From the NCBI RefSeq assembly GCF_902859805.1, contig NZ_CADIKC010000019.1, forward strand, positions 1-64,000: a stretch of 64,000 bases of DNA, in the 5' to 3' direction. Below the pieces are notes generated by a model. The model was not told the origin of the DNA, made no database searches, and saw nothing but the letters and a program-made list of their open reading frames with translations. Positions 27,525-36,067 of this stretch are shown in pieces; within the stretch, counting starts at the first letter, position 1; each line of letters begins with the position of its first letter. A program made the position numbers and the translations under genes. This DNA is from Paraburkholderia sediminicola (GTDB lineage Bacteria; Pseudomonadota; Gammaproteobacteria; Burkholderiales; Burkholderiaceae).

Positions 27525-29437
27525 TCGTAGGTACGGCCGGGCATATCGACCATGGCAAAACGAGTCTGGTGAGAGCGTTGTCGGGCGTCGACACGGATCG
27601 TCTCAAGGAAGAGAAGGCGCGCGGCATTTCGATCGAATTGGGCTATGCATACGTGCCACTCGACAACGGCGATGTGCTTGGCCTGATCGATGTGCCGGGC
27701 CACGAAAAGCTCGTCCATACGATGACCGCCGGCGCAAGCGGGATCGATTTCGCGTTGCTCGTGATTGCCGCCGATGATGGCGTCATGCCGCAAACGCGCG
27801 AACATCTGGCGATTGTGGAGCTGCTAGGCATCAAGCGCGGCGCCATCGCGCTGACCAAAATAGACCGCGTTGATGCCGAGCGGTTGCAGCAAGTGCATGA
27901 CGAGGTGACAGCGTTTCTGAGCGGCAGCGTGCTGCAGGACGCACCCGTGTTCGACACCTGCGCGACGCGTGACGATGATCCTGGCGTGGCCGCGTTGAAG
28001 GCGCATTTGTATGGAGCGGCATTAGCGTGGCGCATGAGGCGCGACGACGGTCTGTTCCGTCTCGCGATTGATCGGGTCTTCACGCTCTCAGGCCAAGGCA
28101 CGATCGTGACCGGAACTGTGGTGTCGGGACGCGTAGCGGTGGGGGACACGATGCTGCTCGCGCCGAAAAATCAGCCGGTGCGCGTGCGCAGCATTCATGC
28201 GCAGAATCGTCCGGCCGAGACTGGAAGGGCAGGTGAGCGCTGCGCGTTGAATCTGGCGGGCATTGAGAAGAGCGCAATCGATCGTGGCGACTGGATTGTC
28301 GACCCACGTTTGTCAGAAGCCTCGGAACGCATCGACGTCATGCTGACGCTTCTCGCCGATGCTTCGTTGACGTTGGAGCATTGGGTGCCGCTGCATGTGC
28401 ATCTGGGCACGCAGCATCAGGTGGCGCATGTTGCGTTGCTCGATGGAGAGACGCTCGGCGCGGGTCAGCGAGCGCGCGTGCAACTCGTGTTTGAACGGCC
28501 GGTGTGTGCGCTTCCTGGCGACCGTTTTGTCGTGCGCAATGCTCAGGCGAATCGCACGGTTGGGGGCGGTCATGTGCTCGATCCGTTTGCGCCTTCGCGC
28601 AAACGTCGCTCGGCTGAGCGGCTGGCGTGGCTCGATGCGATTCAGGTCATGCTTGACACCGGTGCGCTGGATTCGCTGCTGGCAAGGGCTCCGCACGGAT
28701 TGTCCCGTTCGTTGCTGGAACGACTGACGGGTTTGCAGGCGACCGTGCTCGCGTTGCCATCAGACACGCGCGTGGTGGATCTCCCCGGCGGTAATGACGC
28801 GTTGTTGATCGCGGATGCGTCATGGCGGGCCTTGAATACGCGGCTGATCACGGCATTAAAGCAATATCACGAGCGCTCGCCGGATGAACTCGGCCCGGAT
28901 GTATCGCGCTTACGGAGGATCGCAGCGCCTCTCGTCGGCGATGCATTGTGGCGCGCCTTGGTCGACGATGCGGCGGCGCGTGGCGAGATCGTCAGACGCG
29001 GGCCGTGGTTGCATCTGCCGGACCACGCAGTGACACTCGACGACGCCGATCGCGCGCTCGCGGCAGCACTGCTGCCGGCGCTGAAAGAGGGACGTTTCGA
29101 TCCGCCCTGGGTGCGTGATCTGGCAAATGCACATGGCGTATCCGAAGATCGCGTGCGGCAGTTACTGCGCAAACTCGCGCAACAGGGCGAGCTTTTTCAG
29201 GTTGTGCGCGACCTGTTCTATCACCATGAAGTGATTCGCGAACTGGCTTTGATTGCGGGTTCTGAAGCGAAGAAAAATGCGGGTATGGTTGCGGCCGCAC
29301 CGTTTCGCGATGTCACTGGGCTCGGGCGAAAACGCGCGATCCAGCTTTTGGAATTCTTCGACCGGGTTGGATATACTCGCTTCCACCGCGGCCTGCATCT
29401 GATGCGCACGGATAGTCGTTGGGTCGATCTGATCTGA
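27521..29437 (+). CDS. selB: Selenocysteine-specific translation elongation factor
   Basis: A 638-aa GTPase that delivers Sec-tRNA to the UGA. Domain I has [13 protein letters not shown] (residues 3-15), [12 protein letters not shown] and the NKxD equivalent TKID. Domains II and III resemble EF-Tu ([14 protein letters not shown]). The C-terminal third contains winged-helix repeats that bind the bSECIS hairpin, ending in [13 protein letters not shown]. The start overlaps selA (ATGA), and the tRNA-Sec gene lies 57 bases downstream. Confidence 0.96.
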   Translation: MIVGTAGHIDHGKTSLVRALSGVDTDRLKEEKARGISIELGYAYVPLDNGDVLGLIDVPGHEKLVHTMTAGASGIDFALLVIAADDGVMPQTREHLAIVELLGIKRGAIALTKIDRVDAERLQQVHDEVTAFLSGSVLQDAPVFDTCATRDDDPGVAALKAHLYGAALAWRMRRDDGLFRLAIDRVFTLSGQGTIVTGTVVSGRVAVGDTMLLAPKNQPVRVRSIHAQNRPAETGRAGERCALNLAGIEKSAIDRGDWIVDPRLSEASERIDVMLTLLADASLTLEHWVPLHVHLGTQHQVAHVALLDGETLGAGQRARVQLVFERPVCALPGDRFVVRNAQANRTVGGGHVLDPFAPSRKRRSAERLAWLDAIQVMLDTGALDSLLARAPHGLSRSLLERLTGLQATVLALPSDTRVVDLPGGNDALLIADASWRALNTRLITALKQYHERSPDELGPDVSRLRRIAAPLVGDALWRALVDDAAARGEIVRRGPWLHLPDHAVTLDDADRALAAALLPALKEGRFDPPWVRDLANAHGVSEDRVRQLLRKLAQQGELFQVVRDLFYHHEVIRELALIAGSEAKKNAGMVAAAPFRDVTGLGRKRAIQLLEFFDRVGYTRFHRGLHLMRTDSRWVDLI

Positions 29438-29494
29438 TTCAGTGTTTGAGTTGCTGGGTGCGGTTCACGTAGTTCAATTTGTTCAATCACCGTA

Positions 29495-29590
29495 GGAAGG
29501 CATTCGCATCCGGTGGTGCGGCTGGGCTTCAAACCCAGTTGAGGGCGTCAGACGCTCTCAGGTCGGTTCGACTCCGGCTGCCTTCCGCCA
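29495..29590 (+). tRNA. selC: tRNA-Sec (anticodon TCA)
   Basis: A 96-base tRNA with a long variable arm. The acceptor GGAAGGCA pairs with TGCCTTCC (eight bp, as expected for tRNA-Sec), and GCCA ends the molecule at 29590. The anticodon stem CTGGG/CCCAG (29522-29526, 29534-29538) encloses CTTCAAA, giving anticodon TCA (29529-29531). The extra arm is GAGGGCGTCAGACGCTCTC-like, and the T loop is TTCGACT. Confidence 0.97.
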
Positions 29591-29944
29591 GACATGGCTT
29601 CCGGGCAATAGCCGCCTGCGATGTGGAGCAGGGCACTCCAAGCGGCGCTGGCGCGATTTTGCGGAGTGTGGGGCATAGCCAATAGGATTTGGTAATAGGT
29701 CCGCTGGTCGGCCATACCCGACATTCAGGTATAGGGATCGGTTAGGCGGCTGTAGATCACTTTCCCGACATCCGCACTTCGGTACCCGCTAACGGCGGCT
29801 TCACTGTAATCGAATGCGTACTCGCGACCCGATATGGCGGTCGCTCGACGGAGTCACCGTGAATGACCGTCCCTCTATCGATCGGCGTCGCCTGCGATCG
29901 ATGTGCTTCGGTCATTCAGGCAACGGAATGCATCACCTCTAAGA
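29591..29944. other. Gene-poor stretch downstream of selC
   Basis: About 350 bases with no convincing ORF. tRNA-Sec genes are known integration sites for genomic islands in enterobacteria. I looked for a repeat of the tRNA 3' end (GGCTGCCTTCCGCCA) within the next 1.7 kb and did not find one. Confidence 0.45.
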
Positions 29945-30286
29945 TCAGCCTGCTGCGGGCCGATCGACTGAAATCTCGCGCTGGCGCAGATATGCCTCAA
30001 GCAGACCCTCGATGTTGCCCTTGCCGACTGGATTCGCGCTATGAACCGAGTAGACGAAATCGGGAGGGATGAATCTGCCGCCAGTATCCAAGTCCATCGT
30101 CACCAGCTTCCTGGCCACGACCATTGCAGTGTCCTCACCGCCCAGGTCGTGATCGAAGGAAATTTCGAAGGGACAGCCACGAGCCTCGAGAAGAGTAATG
30201 GCCTCCAGGGACGTACGCGCGATTACCCAATCGGATGCGACGGGGTCACGGATGTCATCGATAAACAAGCGGTATCGGGTTTCCAT
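29945..30286 (-). CDS. Receiver-like protein of the cyclic-phosphate-processing (cREC) type
   Basis: A 113-aa protein with a compact Rossmann-like receiver fold. RLFIDDIRDP (residues 6-15) provides the acidic pair, and CPFEISFDHDLGGEDTAMVVARKLV carries the DHDLG motif seen in the cREC family. VYSVHSANPVGKGNIEGLLEAYL is the C-terminal motif. The family was proposed to process cyclic phosphates, possibly in RNA repair; its biochemistry is little known. ATG 30286 has GAGGA ten bases upstream. It overlaps the PLD-like gene by 32 bases on the same strand, so the two are co-translated. Confidence 0.75.
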   Translation of the reverse strand: METRYRLFIDDIRDPVASDWVIARTSLEAITLLEARGCPFEISFDHDLGGEDTAMVVARKLVTMDLDTGGRFIPPDFVYSVHSANPVGKGNIEGLLEAYLRQREISVDRPAAG

Positions 30287-30776
30287 TTTTATCGATCCTC
30301 GGAGCCTGGTCCTGGCGACATCTGTGGTCTAAATACGCCGGATACGCTGCGAGCTGCCGGTGCTGGGGATCCCCCTTGATGCCGTCAACAACGTAAGACA
30401 GCTCCTCATTCGACGTAAGCGCAGCCTTCGTGATGTTAGCCGACCCCACAATTGCGGAATACCGATCGCCCGCCTCGAAGCAGTACAGCTTCGTGTGGAG
30501 GTACGCGCGACTGTGATCCACGACGATGTGCTCGACACCGAGCTTGGCCAATGCTTCGGCCGCGTCCCGTTCTGTGTGCTTGTCGTTGGAGTAAAAGATG
30601 ACGCGGGCTCCGCGATCTACGGCCTTCTTAAGTTCATCCCCAATCGCTTTGACCCCACCGAATTTTAGATGACCAGAGCACATCGAGATGATGTGTGCGT
30701 CGATCAACTCCCTGCTGATCGCTGCAAAATGACCGTGCTCTCCGGTCTTCGGTTGATTCCAGATGAAAGTCGACAT
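30255..30776 (-). CDS. Phospholipase-D-like domain protein
   Basis: A 173-aa protein with a single PLD/nuclease-like half-site. YLHTKLYCFEAGDRYSAIVGSANITKAALTSNEELSYVV has HxK, a Glu in place of the usual Asp, and the GSANxT segment. The earlier strand ARVIFYSNDKHTERDAAEALAKLGVEHIVVD matches the PLD alpha/beta fold. One HxK motif implies a homodimer, as in Nuc-type nucleases. The start at 30776 is chosen to begin with MSTFIWNQP; no good ribosome site is seen, and longer starts up to 30875 are possible. It overlaps the downstream cREC gene. It may be a nuclease in a stress or defence pair (inference). Confidence 0.75.
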   Translation of the reverse strand: MSTFIWNQPKTGEHGHFAAISRELIDAHIISMCSGHLKFGGVKAIGDELKKAVDRGARVIFYSNDKHTERDAAEALAKLGVEHIVVDHSRAYLHTKLYCFEAGDRYSAIVGSANITKAALTSNEELSYVVDGIKGDPQHRQLAAYPAYLDHRCRQDQAPRIDKNGNPIPLVYR

Positions 30777-31326
30777 GGGTTGATTATTGTTTGTTGGCGA
30801 AGATCCGACCTGACGCGAGGTTTCGGACAGAAACCGGCCATATCGCTGGCCATCCCCGCTGCGCATTGTCGCCAACTATGGAAATCGAGCGATTGTGAAC
30901 CTCACGTTATTGTCCGGGGAACCTGTCGTACCCACGACGGCCATCCGTCAAAAAGCAGACATACCTTTCCATTGGACGGGGCGACTGTTCGTAGCCGACT
31001 GTATGCGTTCACTCCCTACGCCGTAAGCCGCCGGTCGAAAACATTCGGCCTGCGCTAGCGTCAGCTTTGTGACGCCAAATCTCAGCGGGTGTAACCGGCC
31101 ATGTACAGCCGTTCGATCCATATCTTAAATCGTCCGTTTATGTGCGGACACCGGTCAATCAAGTCGCACGAGTTGCATTTCTGCTCGTGAGCGACTGTAA
31201 CTACAACGTCAAAATCTGTTCTGGTGCTCGCCCGGAGGTTCAAGCACATAGAAAAATTGCCCAGAGATGGAGGGGGTTATCAAAGTACAACCGGATATTA
31301 CGCCCCGAAGCCCGCTAGAGCCTTCG
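30777..31326. other. Gene-poor stretch upstream of the PLD-cREC pair
   Basis: About 550 bases of less GC-rich DNA than the flanks. Short frames on either strand have improbable composition. I see no tRNA, insertion sequence or clear repeat. It could be decayed accessory DNA and should contain the promoter of the PLD-cREC pair. Confidence 0.45.
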
Positions 31327-32265
31327 CTATCGAATATCTTCACGCCAGTCTAGCGGCTTCGCCTCACTCTGCAGCTCTTCGAACAGCCAATCACGAAACA
31401 GCTTCACCGTGGATGACCGGCTCATTTCTTTGGCGCATACAAAGTGAAAGAAAAGCCCCGTCGGGATCTCCGGTCCGAACGGGATCGTCAGACGTCCGGC
31501 CCGTACGTCCTGCGCGGCCAGCACGCGCCGGCCTAGTACGACACCCGTGCCTTCGACCGCCGCCTGGATTGCGTGGTCCGCGTGATTGAAAAACACGCCG
31601 CGCGTCACATCGATTTTCATACGCGCTTGCTTGAGCCACTCCGACCAGCCCGTGGCCGCCGGGTCGACCATCCGCAGGGACTCGTCGTGAATCAAGGGCA
31701 CGCGGGCGAGATCGTCGGGCGTGAGCGGCTGACCTTGCGCATTGCGCAGCATCGGACTGCACATTGGCACCACGGATTCCTCGATCAGACGCTCCACATG
31801 CAAGGCCGCTGTATCGATTCGGCCAAAGCGAATCGCCACATCCACCCCTTCCTTGACGAAATCGCACAGTGCCAGCGAAGCGGACACGCGTGTTTTGATC
31901 TCGGGATGCAAGTCGGTGAATTTCGAAAGACGCGGCACGAGCCATTTGGTCGTGAAGGCAGGGCCTGCCGTGATGACCAGTCGCTGTGAATCCCGAGTCG
32001 TATCGACCCAGGTCATCGCGCGCGTCAGATGGGTGAACCCGAGGCTGACTTCCTGGAAACAGCGCTTGCCGTGCTCAGTCAATTCGATCGCGCGGTTCGA
32101 GCGGCAAAACAGCTCGACGCCGAGGTACTCCTCGATAGTACGGATCTGGTGGCTGACGGCCGCCGGTGTGACGCACAACTCTTCCGCGGCTCTCTTGAAG
32201 CTCATATGACGTGCGGCAGCTTCAAACGCGCGCAACGCATTCAACGGCGGCAATCGATATTTCAT
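31327..32265 (-). CDS. LysR-family transcriptional regulator, GcvA-like
   Basis: A 312-aa regulator. The N-terminal winged helix (LPPLNALRAFEAAARHMSFKRAAEELCVTPAAVSHQIRTIEEYLGVELF) is typical of the GcvA subgroup. The C-terminal periplasmic-binding-protein-like domain includes the GVDVAIRFGR segment. The start ATG at 32265 follows an in-frame GTG at 32268. It is divergent from the aminotransferase/2-hydroxyacid dehydrogenase operon 250 bases away and probably controls it and itself. The inducer is unknown, probably an amino acid or hydroxy/oxo acid. Confidence 0.9.
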   Translation of the reverse strand: MKYRLPPLNALRAFEAAARHMSFKRAAEELCVTPAAVSHQIRTIEEYLGVELFCRSNRAIELTEHGKRCFQEVSLGFTHLTRAMTWVDTTRDSQRLVITAGPAFTTKWLVPRLSKFTDLHPEIKTRVSASLALCDFVKEGVDVAIRFGRIDTAALHVERLIEESVVPMCSPMLRNAQGQPLTPDDLARVPLIHDESLRMVDPAATGWSEWLKQARMKIDVTRGVFFNHADHAIQAAVEGTGVVLGRRVLAAQDVRAGRLTIPFGPEIPTGLFFHFVCAKEMSRSSTVKLFRDWLFEELQSEAKPLDWREDIR

Positions 32266-32513
32266 CACATCCGGACTTTAGCCAAAGTAACGCAGCGCAA
32301 AGATTATTAACGCTTTTCCAAATATTAGAAAGTGATATTCAAATCGCATAACGCGATAGGCAAACTAACCCGATGGCTAGAAAAAATCACTTTTTTGCGC
32401 CTCGCAAAGAAAGCACACTGCGGTCCTCGGTGGCTGCTCGGTGGCTGACCCCGCAGCGTGGCCAATCGCACGAACGAGCTTGCAGCAACCTCTAATCCTT
32501 CATTGGGAATCAA

Positions 32514-33728
32514 ATGGTTACAAGCGTACTTCGCGATCCTGAGTCAACCATGATCGCCCACAAACGGGCCGGCCGCGTCTCCGAAATCGCAGATTTTCAC
32601 GTGCTGCAAATCTCCAACGCAGCCCGCGCATTGGCGCAGCAAGGTCACGACGTGATCAGGATGGAAATCGGCGAACCGGACTTTTCGACGCCCAAGCCAG
32701 TGATCGCGGCCGCGGAGGCTGCGTTGCGCAACAGCCCGCTGGGCTATACGTGTGCGCTCGGTATTCCGGAGCTACGGGAGGCGATCTCGCAGTTTTACGC
32801 GAGCCGCTTCGGCGTGGACGTTCCGGCTGACCGTGTGATCGTCACGGGCGGATCAAGCGCGGCGCTGCTGCTGGTTTGTGCGTTGCTGTTCGGCCGCGAC
32901 GACGAGGTGCTGGTGTCGGATCCCAGCTATCCCTGCAACCGCCAGTTCATCCGCACCATGGAAGCGCGCGCGGTCGGCGTGCCCGTCGGCCCCGAATCGC
33001 ACTATCAGTTGACCGCCGGGTTGGTGGAACAGCATTGGACCGAGCGCACGCGCGCCGTTCTCCTGACCACGCCGTCCAATCCCACCGGCTCGCTGATTCC
33101 GCAGGCGTCGCTCGAAAAAGTGGCGGCCGCGGTGCGCGCAAGAAATGGAGCGTTGATCGTCGATGAGATTTACCAGGGACTGGTTTACGATGGACCGGCT
33201 TCGACAGCGCTCAGTGTGACCAGCGACGCCTTCGTGATCAACAGCTTCTCCAAGTACTTCAACATGACCGGCTGGCGCCTTGGCTGGATGGTCGTGCCGG
33301 ACGGCGCTCAGAAAGATATCGAGAAGCTCGCGCAAAACCTGTTCATTTGCCCTTCGGCACTGGCACAAAAGGCTGCGCTCGCGTGCTTCACCCAGGAGAC
33401 CCTGGAAATCCTCGAGTACCGGAAGAGCCAGTTTCGCTCGCGACGCGATCTGCTGATCCCATCTCTGCGTGAACTCGGTTTCCGGATCCCCATAGTGCCC
33501 GGTGGCGGTTTCTATATCTATGCCGATTCATCAGAACTCGCCTCGGACAGCCAGGCGTTCTGCGCGGACATGCTGGCACGTACCCACGTTGCGTTCACGC
33601 CGGGCATCGACTTCGGCTCGCATCGGGCAAGAGAGCACGTGCGATTTGCTTACGCGGCGCCCTATCACAAGCTCGAAGAGGCCGTCGAGCGCATCGAACT
33701 CGCCTTGCGCGCAGCCGTTCATTGCTGA
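32514..33728 (+). CDS. Class I/II pyridoxal-phosphate aminotransferase
   Basis: A 404-aa fold-type I aminotransferase of the AspC/aromatic family. Seen are MEIGEPDFSTP, the substrate-loop YTCALGIPELREAI, the cofactor-binding SNPTGSLIP and VDEIYQGLVYD, and the PLP lysine in NSFSKYFNMTGWRLGWMV. HVRFAYA carries the carboxylate-binding Arg. The first ATG (32514) and an internal ATG at 32550 are both possible; the catalytic fold begins after RVSEIADFHVLQIS. It is followed after 36 bases by a 2-hydroxyacid dehydrogenase. Together they could interconvert an amino acid, its 2-oxo acid and its 2-hydroxy acid (inference). Confidence 0.88.
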   Translation: MVTSVLRDPESTMIAHKRAGRVSEIADFHVLQISNAARALAQQGHDVIRMEIGEPDFSTPKPVIAAAEAALRNSPLGYTCALGIPELREAISQFYASRFGVDVPADRVIVTGGSSAALLLVCALLFGRDDEVLVSDPSYPCNRQFIRTMEARAVGVPVGPESHYQLTAGLVEQHWTERTRAVLLTTPSNPTGSLIPQASLEKVAAAVRARNGALIVDEIYQGLVYDGPASTALSVTSDAFVINSFSKYFNMTGWRLGWMVVPDGAQKDIEKLAQNLFICPSALAQKAALACFTQETLEILEYRKSQFRSRRDLLIPSLRELGFRIPIVPGGGFYIYADSSELASDSQAFCADMLARTHVAFTPGIDFGSHRAREHVRFAYAAPYHKLEEAVERIELALRAAVHC

Positions 33729-33764
33729 AACCCCATTCAACTTCAACCAGAAAAAACGTCCGAT

Positions 33765-34712
33765 ATGGAAGTCATTGCGTTTCTAGACCGTAGTACGTTG
33801 CCGGGACCGTTGCGTATGCCCGCATTGCCGCACGAGTGGCGCGAGTATCCACTCACCGCGCCTTCGGAACTGATTGAACGCGTGTCGGAGGCGACCATCC
33901 TGATCTCGAACAAGGTGACATTGAGCGCCGACGTTCTGGCGGCCGCGCCGCGTCTGAAGTTCGTCGCCGCATGTGCTACCGGCACGAATCATATCGATCT
34001 GAACGTGTGCCGCGAACGTCGTATTCCGGTGTCCAACATCCGCGACTATGCATCGGACGCAGTGCCCGAACACGTGATGATGATGCTGTTCGTGCTCGCG
34101 CGGAATCTGCTCGCCTACCGCAGCGACCTGCAACGCGGTGCCTGGCAGCGCGCGACGAACTTCTGTATCGCGAGTCACCCGATCCGCGATTTGTCGAGCA
34201 TGACACTGGCTGTGGTCGGCTCCGGCAGTCTGGGGCGCGGCGTGGCGCGCCTGGCGAAGGGGATCGGCATGCGCGTGTGGCAGGTCGAGCGCAAGGGCGC
34301 GAAGGCGGTGCGCGACGGCTACGTGGCGTGGGATCGCGCGATCGCCGAAGCCGATGCGATCACCTTGCATTGCCCGCTGTGCGCCGACACGCACAACCTG
34401 ATTGGCGAAGCCGAGATGCGCGCAATGAAACCGGGCATGCTGCTGATCAACACCGGCCGCGGCGGCCTGATTGATGAAGTGGCTCTGGCCGAAGCACTGC
34501 TGGCCGGGCGCATTGGCGGCGCGGGTCTGGACGTGCTGCATGAGGAGCCGCCACGGCGCGGCAATCCGCTGCTGGATCTGAATCTGCCGAATCTCATCAT
34601 CACCCCGCACAACGCCTGGACCTCCCGCGACGCCGTCACGCGAATGGCCGATCAGTTGACGGCGAACCTCGAAGCATTCGCTGCCGGGGCGCCGCGTAAC
34701 TGCGTCGCCTGA
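33765..34712 (+). CDS. D-2-hydroxyacid dehydrogenase (glycerate dehydrogenase-like)
   Basis: A 315-aa NAD(P)-dependent enzyme. The nucleotide motif is VVGSGSLGRGVARLA. Catalytic residues are Arg in INTGRGGLIDE, Glu in GLDVLHEEPP and His in ITPHNAW. The N-terminal catalytic domain ends in FVAACATGTNHIDL, as in HprA-like proteins. Likely substrates are hydroxypyruvate/glycerate or a related short 2-oxo acid. It sits just downstream of the aminotransferase in the same direction, 36 bases apart. Confidence 0.9.
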   Translation: MEVIAFLDRSTLPGPLRMPALPHEWREYPLTAPSELIERVSEATILISNKVTLSADVLAAAPRLKFVAACATGTNHIDLNVCRERRIPVSNIRDYASDAVPEHVMMMLFVLARNLLAYRSDLQRGAWQRATNFCIASHPIRDLSSMTLAVVGSGSLGRGVARLAKGIGMRVWQVERKGAKAVRDGYVAWDRAIAEADAITLHCPLCADTHNLIGEAEMRAMKPGMLLINTGRGGLIDEVALAEALLAGRIGGAGLDVLHEEPPRRGNPLLDLNLPNLIITPHNAWTSRDAVTRMADQLTANLEAFAAGAPRNCVA

Positions 34713-34858
34713 CGAACGTGCGTGCCCGGTTACTCAGGTGCAGTAAACAAAACTAATCCGAGGCTGCGAATTACTCGCTTTTTTCGCTAACCGGCTGATG
34801 CCATAGTCGTACCTATCCGGCGCCACCGTGGCGCCGCTTCGGATAGAGAGTCCTGATC

Positions 34859-35221
34859 ATGTTCGGCTTCGCTTTTTATATCGCCATGTATCTCGTCGGC
34901 AGCTACCTGTCGGCGCGATTTGCGCTACCGGTACCGGGGGCGATCATCGGACTCGGTCTGGTGTTTGCCATTCTGACCCTGCGCGGCAAAGTGGACGCAC
35001 CGCTCAAGATTTCGTCCGATGTATTGCTGCGGTACTTGGCGCTGATGCTGGTGCCGACCTGTGTCGGCGTGGTCAACCTGATTCACAGCGTGCCGCCGGG
35101 CATCCTGAGTCTGATCCTGGTGCTGGTTCTCGCGCTGGTGGCCGGCTGTCTCGCCACGGCATGGATCGCCAACACGCTGCTCGGCCGCCGTCACGTTGCA
35201 ACCGATCCGGTTGCATCATAA
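34859..35221 (+). CDS. lrgA: CidA/LrgA family membrane protein
   Basis: A 120-aa holin-like inner-membrane protein with four hydrophobic segments. FALPVPGAIIGLGLVFAILTL and LMLVPTCVGVVNL are family motifs. LrgA and LrgB proteins have been linked to autolysis control in staphylococci, and in other bacteria to uptake or export of small acids such as pyruvate or glycolate. The partner lrgB starts 15 bases after the stop. The position just after a hydroxyacid/oxoacid enzyme pair favours a transport role here, by inference. Confidence 0.9.
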   Translation: MFGFAFYIAMYLVGSYLSARFALPVPGAIIGLGLVFAILTLRGKVDAPLKISSDVLLRYLALMLVPTCVGVVNLIHSVPPGILSLILVLVLALVAGCLATAWIANTLLGRRHVATDPVAS

Positions 35222-35235
35222 TTTTCAATACGCCG

Positions 35236-35934
35236 ATGCTTACCATGACGATTTTCAGCAGTTCTCTCGGCCTCGTTGCGCTGACGATCGCGGCCTACTC
35301 GGCCGGCAACTGGCTGTATCTTCGCTCGGGAAAATTGCCCGTGCTGCAACCGGTCATGATCGCGACGCTTGCGCTGGTGGCCCTGTTGCTGGGCACCGGC
35401 TTGCCGTACAAGCAGTACTTCGACGCCACCAGCATGCTGCACAGCCTGCTGGGTCCCGCGGTGGTCGCGCTCGCCGTGCCGCTCTATGAGAACGTGCACA
35501 AGGCGCGCGCGGTGCTGCTACCCATCGTGCTCGCGACGCTGCTCGGCGGCCTCGCGGTCACCGGCAGCGCGTTGCTGCTGGGCCATGTGTTCGGCTTGAG
35601 TCCGCTGATGGAACGGGCGCTCAGCACCAAATCCGTGACGACGCCGATCGCCCTGTCGGTGGCTGACAAGATCGGCGGGTCGGTCCCGCTGACGATTCTC
35701 GGTGTATTCGTTACTGGCCTCGCCGGAGTCACGTTGACGCCGTTCCTGCTGAAAGCTATTGGCGTGGACAGCCCGGCCGTGAAAGGCTTTACGCTGGGCG
35801 TGACCTCTCACACCTTCGGCATTACGCGTGCCGTCGAGTTCGGCTCCGAGGCTGTGGCCTTCGCCACGCTCGGCATGGCGCTCATGGGCTGCGCTTCGGC
35901 ACTCCTCGTACCAGCGATTTTCCGTTTGTTCTGA
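35236..35934 (+). CDS. lrgB: LrgB family membrane protein
   Basis: A 232-aa protein with six to seven membrane segments. Family motifs are LLGPAVVALAVPLYEN, LSTKSVTTPIAL and LGVTSHTFGITRAVEFG. The open frame runs upstream through lrgA in another frame, but the ATG at 35236 (or 35245) gives the family N-terminus. It acts with LrgA. Some plant and bacterial LrgB homologues carry glycolate or pyruvate. Confidence 0.9.
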   Translation: MLTMTIFSSSLGLVALTIAAYSAGNWLYLRSGKLPVLQPVMIATLALVALLLGTGLPYKQYFDATSMLHSLLGPAVVALAVPLYENVHKARAVLLPIVLATLLGGLAVTGSALLLGHVFGLSPLMERALSTKSVTTPIALSVADKIGGSVPLTILGVFVTGLAGVTLTPFLLKAIGVDSPAVKGFTLGVTSHTFGITRAVEFGSEAVAFATLGMALMGCASALLVPAIFRLF

Positions 35935-36067
35935 CCGACCAATCGGGTTTTGCCTGCCGATCGCCAACTAGCCACTGCGATCGAAGGCGGCCCTTCCCCG
36001 TTGTTCCCCGCGTACCGTGATGCCATCGGCGTGTCATTTACTTCGCAAAGTCTGTCCAGAGGATTCG

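Noticed and set aside
29495-31326. Active genomic island integrated at selC
   Set aside because: No integrase gene and no repeat of the tRNA 3' end could be found in the window; only a gene-poor, possibly decayed segment is seen.
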